A DNA stretch of 10,574 nt from JAJPXI01 sp045595705 (lineage in GTDB: Bacteria > Bacillota > Clostridia > Oscillospirales > Oscillospiraceae), in the NCBI GenBank assembly GCA_045595705.1, contig JAZOBA010000160.1, positions 1-10,574 on the forward strand, read 5' to 3'. Below, one piece after another: positions 5,646-10,574 of the stretch (its first letter is position 1; the number at the start of each line of letters is the position of its first letter). Both the position numbers and the translations under genes were made by a program. Below the pieces are notes generated by a model. It did not search any database. It was not told where the DNA came from and saw only the letters and a program-made list of their open reading frames with translations.

Positions 5646-6383
5646 ATGCTTGAAATCAAAAACCTGTCCTATCAGGTGGAGAGCGAAGAAGGCACCTTAG
5701 ACATTCTGCGCAACATCTCCCTGACCATCGAGGACAATAAATTTGTGGTCATTACCGGCCCCAACGGCGGCGGCAAGACCACCCTGGCCAAGGCCATCAT
5801 GGGCCTGGTCCCCGCTACCAGCGGACAGATCATCTGGAACGGAAAAGACCTGACCGAGCTGACCGTAACCGAGCGCGCCCACGCCGGCATCAGCTACGGT
5901 TTCCAGCAGCCCCCCCGCTTCAAGGGTCTGCGGGTGCGCGACCTGCTGGCTCTTGCTTCGGGCAACGACAAACTGACTGTGGACGAGTGCTGCCAGTACC
6001 TGACCCGTGTGGGCCTGTGCGCAGGCGACTACATCGACCGCGAGGTGGATACTTCTCTGTCCGGCGGCGAGGTTAAGCGCATTGAGATCGCCACCATTCT
6101 GGCCCGCAAGTCCGGTCTGATGATCTTCGATGAGCCCGAAGCCGGCATCGACCTGTGGTCCTTTGCCAAGTTGACCGATACCTTCCGCATGATCCACAAC
6201 CGCCGTGAGTCCACTCTGCTGATCATCTCCCACCAGGAGCGCATCATCAATCTGGCTGACGAAATCATCATGGTGGCCGACGGCAAAATCACCCGTCAGG
6301 GTCCCAAGGACGAAATCTTCCCCGAAATTCTGGCCAACACCACCGCCGGCTGCAGCTATATGAACGAGGGGGTGTCCAAATGA
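5646..6383 (+). CDS. sufC: Fe-S cluster assembly ATPase SufC (SmsC-type)
   Basis: Cytosolic ABC-type ATPase, 245 aa, that drives conformational change of the SufB/D scaffold during Fe-S cluster assembly. Walker A GPNGGGKTT (38-46), Q-loop FQQPPRF (86-92), signature LSGGE (138-142) followed by KRIEIA as in SufC rather than in transporter ATPases, Walker B LMIFDEPEAGID (158-169), and H-loop histidine in ISHQE (H196). No membrane partner is encoded nearby. The next gene, a SufB-like scaffold, overlaps its stop by four bases (ATGA, 6380-6383), indicating translational coupling. No sufS, sufU, sufD or sufE gene is present in the window. It heads the operon behind the promoter at 5541-5569; a modest SD (GAGG, 5631-5634) precedes the ATG. 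Assignment is very secure. Confidence 0.95.
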   Translation: MLEIKNLSYQVESEEGTLDILRNISLTIEDNKFVVITGPNGGGKTTLAKAIMGLVPATSGQIIWNGKDLTELTVTERAHAGISYGFQQPPRFKGLRVRDLLALASGNDKLTVDECCQYLTRVGLCAGDYIDREVDTSLSGGEVKRIEIATILARKSGLMIFDEPEAGIDLWSFAKLTDTFRMIHNRRESTLLIISHQERIINLADEIIMVADGKITRQGPKDEIFPEILANTTAGCSYMNEGVSK

Positions 6384-7309
6384 GCGCTTTTGACAACAAA
6401 GTTGATCTGGAACTGCTGCGTCAGATTGCCGATCTGGAAAAGGTGCCCCAGGGTGCCTACAACATCCGCAAAGACGGCCAGCTGGACAGCCGCTCCTCCA
6501 CCGCAAACATCGAGATTTCCACCAAAGAGGACAAGCCCGGTATCGACATCCGCATCAAGGCCGGCACCAAGAACGAATCAGTCCACATCCCCGTCATTAT
6601 CACACAGATGGGCGTGGTGGAGATGGTCTACAACGACTTCTTCATCGGCGAGGACTGCGATATTACCATCGTGGCCGGCTGCGGCATCCACAATTCCGGC
6701 TGCGAAACCAGCCAGCACGACGGTATCCACACCTTCTACATCGGCGCCAACTCCAAGGTGCGCTATGTGGAAAAACACTACGGTGACGGCGAAGGCACCG
6801 GCGAGCGTGTCATGAACCCCCAGACCGTGGCCTATCTGGAAGAGGGCTCCAGCCTGAACATGGAAACCACCCAGCTGCGCGGCGTGGACTCCACCAAGCG
6901 CTACACCAAAGTGGTTGTGGGTAAAGACGCCGAGATCGTCATCACAGAAAAGCTGCTGACCCACGGCGATCAGCTGGCCGACTCCGAAATGGAAATCATT
7001 CTGGCTGGCGAAAACGCCAACGGCCGCGTGATTTCCCGCTCGGTGGCACAAGACCGTTCGGTGCAGAACTTCTACCCCAACGTGGTGGGCAAGCGCAAGT
7101 GCTTTGGCCACGTACAGTGTGATGCCATCATCATGGACGAAGCCAAAATCAAGGCCATTCCCGCCATTACCGCCGACCACATGGACGCCCAACTGGTCCA
7201 TGAGGCCGCCATCGGCCGCATTGCCGGTGAACAGATCCTGAAACTCATGACCCTTGGTCTGACTGAACAGGAAGCAGAGGAGAAGATTCTGGATGGATTC
7301 CTGCGCTGA
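6380..7309 (+). CDS. sufB: SufB/SufD-family Fe-S scaffold, short single-subunit form (SmsB-like)
   Basis: 309-aa member of the SufB/SufD (UPF0051) family, the beta-helix scaffold on which Fe-S clusters form in complex with SufC. It is shorter than classical SufB (about 465-495 aa) and lacks the long N-terminal region. It matches the length of scaffolds from two-gene SufC-SufB systems of archaea and anaerobic bacteria, recently named SMS (SmsC/SmsB). Segment 98-121 is rich in possible ligands: AGCGIHNSGC (C101, H104, C108) then SQHDGIH (H113, H117). The C-terminal conserved core reads QLVHEAAIGRIAGEQ (H274, E275), where E. coli SufB has KCSHGATVG with essential C405; the Cys is absent, so cluster ligation must differ. 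Other cysteines at 241 and 247 lie in CFGHVQC. ATG overlaps the sufC stop, with SD GAGGGGG (6366-6372). Presumably forms a homodimer with two SufC; this is inference. Confidence 0.9.
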   Translation: MSAFDNKVDLELLRQIADLEKVPQGAYNIRKDGQLDSRSSTANIEISTKEDKPGIDIRIKAGTKNESVHIPVIITQMGVVEMVYNDFFIGEDCDITIVAGCGIHNSGCETSQHDGIHTFYIGANSKVRYVEKHYGDGEGTGERVMNPQTVAYLEEGSSLNMETTQLRGVDSTKRYTKVVVGKDAEIVITEKLLTHGDQLADSEMEIILAGENANGRVISRSVAQDRSVQNFYPNVVGKRKCFGHVQCDAIIMDEAKIKAIPAITADHMDAQLVHEAAIGRIAGEQILKLMTLGLTEQEAEEKILDGFLR

Positions 7310-7748
7310 TCAGAAAAAACAGGCCTTCTATCAGCTCCTGATGGACCGCATGAATGACAAAGGCCATTTTTCCTCCAACTCCAATATTCAGATTGTGAAA
7401 CTGGACTCGGGTTACGCCGAGGGCATTCTGGACATCCGTCCGGAAAACCTGAACATGCTGGGCTTCGTTCACGGCGGCTGTCTGGCCACTCTGGCCGACA
7501 CCACGGCCGGTATGGCAGTCATCGCTTCTGGCTACGCCGCTGTCACAGTCAATTACGGACTGAACTTTCTGCGTCCCGCCACCGGTACCAAAATCCGCTG
7601 CATTGCCACGCCGGAAAAGATGGGCAAAACGCTCTGCGTCATGCGCGTGGAGTTGTTCAACGACAGCAGCAAACCGGTAGCCGCCGGCAGCTTCACCTTC
7701 TGCCTGACCGAGCCGCTGGATCCCGATCACCCCTTTGGTTGGAGTTAA
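7293..7748 (+). CDS. PaaI-family hotdog-fold thioesterase
   Basis: 151-aa cytosolic hotdog protein of the PaaI/YbgC-like acyl-CoA thioesterase group, which hydrolyses CoA thioesters; the substrate is unknown. The family core is NMLGFVHGGCLATLADTTAG, with HGG at 60-62 and the catalytic acidic residue D69. The strands that follow include AAVTVNYGLNFLRPATGTKIRC and end in AAGSFTFCLTEP, typical of the fold. The ATG lies 17 nt inside the end of the scaffold gene and follows AGAGGAG (7276-7282) by 10 nt, so the overlap is probably real and translation coupled. Why a thioesterase is coupled to Fe-S assembly is not clear; removal of dead-end acyl-CoAs or simple co-expression are options. The family call is strong. 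Confidence 0.9.
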   Translation: MDSCADQKKQAFYQLLMDRMNDKGHFSSNSNIQIVKLDSGYAEGILDIRPENLNMLGFVHGGCLATLADTTAGMAVIASGYAAVTVNYGLNFLRPATGTKIRCIATPEKMGKTLCVMRVELFNDSSKPVAAGSFTFCLTEPLDPDHPFGWS

Positions 7749-7752
7749 TATC

Positions 7753-9120
7753 ATGCAAACAAAAAACAACACCTTACTGGAAGGAAAGGTAGGGCCTGCG
7801 CTTGTGCGTTTCGCCCTGCCCTTTCTTGTTGCCTCCCTGCTGCAGCAGCTGTACGGCACTGTAGATATGCTGGCAGTAGGACAATTGTCCGCCAATTCCG
7901 CCGCCGAATTATCTGCCGTTTCCACCGGCGGTCAGGTGACCTATTCCATCACCTCGGTGCTCATCGGCCTGGCCACCGGCGCCACCGTCCTCATCGGCCA
8001 GTATGTGGGCGCCGACCGAAAAGAGGATATTCGCCGCACCATCGGCACCATGTTTCCCTTGTTCGGTATTTTTGCCGTCATCATTTCGGTGCTGATGGCC
8101 ATTTTCACCGGGCCGATCATTGCCATGATGCAAGTCCCCGCCGAGGCCGTAAAATCGGCTGAGGAATACTTTTTTATCTGCGCCCTTGGTATGATTTTTG
8201 TCACCGGTTACAATATGGTCAGCGGTATTTTGCGCGGTCTGGGTGACTCCAGAACGCCCATGCTGCTGGTCGTTGTGGCCTGCATCTTCAATATCATCGG
8301 AGACATCATTCTGGTTGGTCCCTTGCAGATGGGTGCCGCCGGTGCTGCCATCGCTACGGTAGGCGCACAGGCCATCAGTTTCCTGTTCTCCTTGATTATT
8401 TTAAACCGCCGCGCAGACTTCCCCTTTGAATTCAAGTGGAAAAACTTCCGTATGTGCCGGGAGCAGAACCGTCTCTTGTTGAAACTGGGCATTCCCGTTG
8501 CTTTACAGGATTTTTGCATTGGTATCTCCTTCATTCTGATTACCGCCTTCATTAACCGCATTGGACTGAACGAGTCAGCCAGCGTGGGCGTGGTGTCACG
8601 CGTCACTTGCATTACCATGTTGGTATCCACCGCATTCATGTCGGCTATTGCCGCTATGAGTGCCCAGAACATCGGCGCCGGCCAGCCCAAACGTGCCGTT
8701 TCGGCTATGTACTGGGGCATCGGCCTCTCCTTTGCGGTCAGCGCCATTCTGTTTCTTTTGGCCCAAATGTTCCCCGGCCCGATCCTTGGCTTTTTCACCG
8801 ACGAGGCCGGTGTCATCTCTCAGGGCACCCTGTACCTGCGCTCCAATATGATTGACACCCTTTTGGTGTCGTTCGTTTTCTGCATCAACGGCTTTTTCAG
8901 TGGCTGCGGACACACACGCTTTTCTATGGTCAACAATCTGATCAGCACCTTCGGTGTTCGTGTGGCCGGCACATTGATCATCTCCCTGATTCCCGGCACC
9001 ACGATGTTCCACATCGGTCTGGCCGCACCGGCTGCCTCTGCCGTGCAGATCATCATCCAGCTGTTCTACCTGAAGTTCGGCAACTGGCGGCACAACACCG
9101 TTCTGACCGAACAAAAATAG
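7753..9120 (+). CDS. MATE family efflux transporter
   Basis: 455-aa, twelve-helix multidrug and toxin extrusion-type transporter of the inner membrane, which exports cationic or amphipathic compounds using an Na+ or H+ gradient. The N-terminal half begins LLEGKVGPALVRFALPFLVASLLQQLYGTVDMLAVGQ, split as the helix 1 region, followed by GLATGATVLIGQYVGA and NMVSGILRGLGDSRTPM, all typical of MATE. The second half repeats the pattern with MSAIAAMSAQNIGAGQPKRA and INGFFSGCGHTRFSM. ATG 7753 follows TTGGAG (7739-7744) by 8 nt. An in-frame TTG at 7735 lacks an SD and lies inside the thioesterase gene. It starts four nt after the thioesterase stop, so it belongs to the same transcript. Family certain, substrate unknown. 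Confidence 0.95.
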   Translation: MQTKNNTLLEGKVGPALVRFALPFLVASLLQQLYGTVDMLAVGQLSANSAAELSAVSTGGQVTYSITSVLIGLATGATVLIGQYVGADRKEDIRRTIGTMFPLFGIFAVIISVLMAIFTGPIIAMMQVPAEAVKSAEEYFFICALGMIFVTGYNMVSGILRGLGDSRTPMLLVVVACIFNIIGDIILVGPLQMGAAGAAIATVGAQAISFLFSLIILNRRADFPFEFKWKNFRMCREQNRLLLKLGIPVALQDFCIGISFILITAFINRIGLNESASVGVVSRVTCITMLVSTAFMSAIAAMSAQNIGAGQPKRAVSAMYWGIGLSFAVSAILFLLAQMFPGPILGFFTDEAGVISQGTLYLRSNMIDTLLVSFVFCINGFFSGCGHTRFSMVNNLISTFGVRVAGTLIISLIPGTTMFHIGLAAPAASAVQIIIQLFYLKFGNWRHNTVLTEQK

Positions 9121-9129
9121 TTTTTGCTT

Positions 9130-9164
9130 CCACCGCCGAAACATACCGTTTCGGCGGTGGTTTT
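9130..9164 (+). terminator. Intrinsic terminator of the sufC-MATE operon
   Basis: 13-bp perfect GC-rich stem: 9130-9142 with 9148-9160, loop ATACC, followed by TTTT then CC. It starts 9 nt after the MATE stop codon. Confidence 0.88.
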
Positions 9165-9176
9165 CCGTTTGCCCCC

Positions 9177-9205
9177 TTGCAATATGACTTGACCGGTGGT
9201 AGACT
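9177..9205 (+). promoter_or_regulatory. Sigma-A promoter of the TauE/SafE gene
   Basis: -35 TTGCAA (9177-9182), 17-nt spacer, and -10 TAGACT (9200-9205). The start would be near 9212, leaving a 25-nt leader with SD TGAGGT (9225-9230). It lies just beyond the previous terminator, so this gene is its own unit. Confidence 0.65.
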
Positions 9206-9236
9206 GACTGCAGTTTTTGTGTTTTGAGGTCACATT

Positions 9237-10013
9237 ATGGAGATTTTCGGTCATTCTGTTTGGGTGATTGCACTCATCTGCGTCGGTGTGTTTCTGGCCG
9301 GCTTTATGGACTCCATCGCAGGCGGAGGCGGTCTGATTTCCCTGCCCGCCTATCTGATCGCCGGTCTGCCTGCCCATCTGGCGCTGGGCACCAACAAACT
9401 ATCCTCCTGCATCGGCACTGCCGCTTCCACCTTTCGCTACATCAAAAGTGGCTATGTGGACTGGATTCTCGCTTTGCCCACCATCCCTCTTGCCATGCTG
9501 GGCGCCCACTTCGGCACCAAACTGCAGCTGACTGTGGACGAGCGCTATCTGAAATATCTGCTGCTCATCGTGCTGCCCGTGGCAGCAATCATCGTGCTGC
9601 GCCAGAAAAAGCTTCCTGAAGCACGGGAGTATATGAATCTCTGGGCCCAGCGTGCCGCCGTCTGGGGCTCCGCCCTGGTCATTGGTGCGTATGACGGCTT
9701 TTACGGCCCGGGCGCAGGCACCTTTATGCTGCTGGCATTCTGTAAGCTGGCCAAACTGGATGTTCGCACCGCTTCGGGCAATGTGAAGGTCGCCAATCTG
9801 ATGTCCAACCTCGGCTCGCTGATTACCGCTCTGATGGCCGGCAAGGTGCTAATTCCCATCGGTCTGGTTGCCGCCGTGTTCTCCATCGCCGGGCATTACA
9901 TTGGCTCCGGTCTGAGTATCAAAAACGGCTCCAAAATTGTGCGCCCTGTTATCCTGTTCGTTCTGGTGCTTCTGGCCGCAGAAGTGGTTCTGGAATTACT
10001 CGGTATCCGCTAA
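9237..10013 (+). CDS. TauE/SafE-family (TSUP) permease, putative sulfite/organosulfonate exporter
   Basis: 258-aa, roughly eight-helix inner-membrane permease. The family's two pseudo-symmetric glycine motifs are both present: DSIAGGGGLISLPAYLIAGLP (glycines 29-32), followed by ALGTNKLSS, and in the second half GAYDGFYGPGAGTFMLLAF (150-168), followed by ASGNVKVANLMSNLGSL. Characterised members move sulfite, sulfoacetate, taurine-derived anions or other sulfur compounds, usually outward. Length is normal. The ATG is preceded by SD TGAGGT with a 6-nt gap. It is a single-gene unit between a terminator and the ychF promoter. No sulfur metabolism gene other than the Fe-S genes is in view, so the substrate cannot be stated. 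Confidence 0.92.
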   Translation: MEIFGHSVWVIALICVGVFLAGFMDSIAGGGGLISLPAYLIAGLPAHLALGTNKLSSCIGTAASTFRYIKSGYVDWILALPTIPLAMLGAHFGTKLQLTVDERYLKYLLLIVLPVAAIIVLRQKKLPEAREYMNLWAQRAAVWGSALVIGAYDGFYGPGAGTFMLLAFCKLAKLDVRTASGNVKVANLMSNLGSLITALMAGKVLIPIGLVAAVFSIAGHYIGSGLSIKNGSKIVRPVILFVLVLLAAEVVLELLGIR

Positions 10014-10064
10014 AACGCGCAGCCATGTAACGGCACGGCAGGTCTCTTGTTGCGCTGTTCAGTC

Positions 10065-10093
10065 TTGTTTTTTCAGCAATCATTCGATATAAT
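10065..10093 (+). promoter_or_regulatory. Sigma-A promoter of ychF
   Basis: -35 TTGTTT (10065-10070), 17-nt spacer, consensus -10 TATAAT (10088-10093). Predicted start near 10100. Upstream, between 10014 and 10064, only a weak possible stem (GCGCAGC with GTTGCGC) precedes a T-run at 10068-10073. It could be a poor terminator for the permease gene, but I do not annotate it as such. Confidence 0.75.
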
Positions 10094-10139
10094 ATTAAGG
10101 TTAAATAATACAGATCAAACCGAAAGAAGGTTTTTCTTT

Positions 10140-10574
10140 ATGAAACTTGGTATCGTGGGTCTGCCCAATGTGGGTAAGAGCACTCTGTTCAACGCCATCA
10201 CAAATGCCGGCGCCGAAAGCGCAAACTATCCCTTCTGCACCATCGACCCCAACGTGGGCGTGGTTGCCGTGCCCGACTACCGGCTGGACAAGCTGACCGA
10301 GATGTACAATCCCAAGAAGACCACCCCCGCCGTGGTGGAATTCGTGGACATTGCCGGTCTGGTCAAGGGTGCGTCCAAGGGCGAAGGTCTGGGTAATAAG
10401 TTCCTGGCCAACATTCGTGAGTGCGCCGCCATTGTACATGTAGTGCGCTGCTTTGACGATGAAAATGTCATCCATGTGGAGGGTTCCACCGATCCTCTGC
10501 GTGACATCGGCATCATTGACATCGAGCTGATCATGGCCGACGTGGAAATGGTGGAGCGCCGCATCGACAAGGCC
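10140..10574 (+). CDS. ychF: Redox-regulated ATPase YchF (Obg-family), N-terminal part, truncated by window edge
   Basis: Start of the universally conserved YchF/OLA1 protein, an Obg-like P-loop NTPase that prefers ATP, binds ribosomes and is linked to oxidative-stress response. 145 of about 365 residues are visible. G1/Walker A is GLPNVGKST (7-15), then the signature NYPFCTIDPNVGVV (29-42) and G3 DIAGLVKGASKGEGLGNKFL (70-89), followed by IRECAAIVHVVRCFDDENVIHVEG. The specificity loop (NxxE in place of NKxD) and the coiled-coil and TGS domains lie beyond the window. ATG 10140 follows AGAAGG (10125-10130) by 9 nt. It has its own consensus promoter. Assignment is very secure. Confidence 0.97.
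   Translation, partial: MKLGIVGLPNVGKSTLFNAITNAGAESANYPFCTIDPNVGVVAVPDYRLDKLTEMYNPKKTTPAVVEFVDIAGLVKGASKGEGLGNKFLANIRECAAIVHVVRCFDDENVIHVEGSTDPLRDIGIIDIELIMADVEMVERRIDKA

Noticed and set aside
10014..10075. Possible terminator after the TauE/SafE gene (GCGCAGC...GTTGCGC then a T-run)
   Set aside because: The stem is only 7 bp with one wobble, has a loop of more than 20 nt, and the T-run does not follow directly.

Overview
The window comes from an obligately anaerobic, fairly GC-rich Firmicute, most likely a gut Clostridium-class organism of the Faecalibacterium/Gemmiger/Subdoligranulum type. This placement is inferred from the V-type ATP synthase, the minimal SufC/SufB-like Fe-S pair, strong AGGAGG ribosome binding sites, sigma-A promoters with 17-nt spacers, and C/G-ending codons. 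All complete genes look chromosomal and housekeeping-like. I see no transposase, phage gene, CRISPR array, tRNA or rRNA.

Layout. (1) 2-1629: the end of a V-type ATP synthase operon, with the C-terminal part of catalytic-head subunit B and then central-stalk subunit D. The gap between them holds a train of six consecutive RNA hairpins. Subunit D lacks an ATG/GTG/TTG at its expected start and appears to begin at an ATA. (2) 1630-4716: a 20-bp perfect inverted repeat, a sigma-A promoter, a leader that fits the yybP-ykoY manganese riboswitch with an overlapping intrinsic terminator, then an 879-aa P2-type cation ATPase and its terminator. (3) 4776-5423 (minus strand): a cysteine-rich, apparently degenerate ferritin-like protein. 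Its ribosome binding site lies inside a 16-bp stem. (4) 5541-9164: a promoter followed by a compact four-gene operon: sufC-like ATPase, a single short SufB/D-like scaffold, a hotdog thioesterase, and a MATE efflux transporter, closed by an intrinsic terminator. (5) 9177-10013: a TauE/SafE-family permease with its own promoter. (6) 10065-10574: the promoter and first 145 codons of ychF, cut by the window edge.

How it fits together. Metal and sulfur handling recurs here: Mn/Ca efflux under a metal riboswitch, a ferritin-like protein divergent from an Fe-S assembly pair, and a TauE/SafE permease of the kind used for sulfur anions. Co-regulation across these units is only inference. The points most worth checking are the ATA start of atpD, the hairpin train before it, the stem sequestering the ferritin-like gene's ribosome binding site, and the contrast between a Mn-type riboswitch and a pump carrying the full SERCA-like set of two-site calcium ligands.
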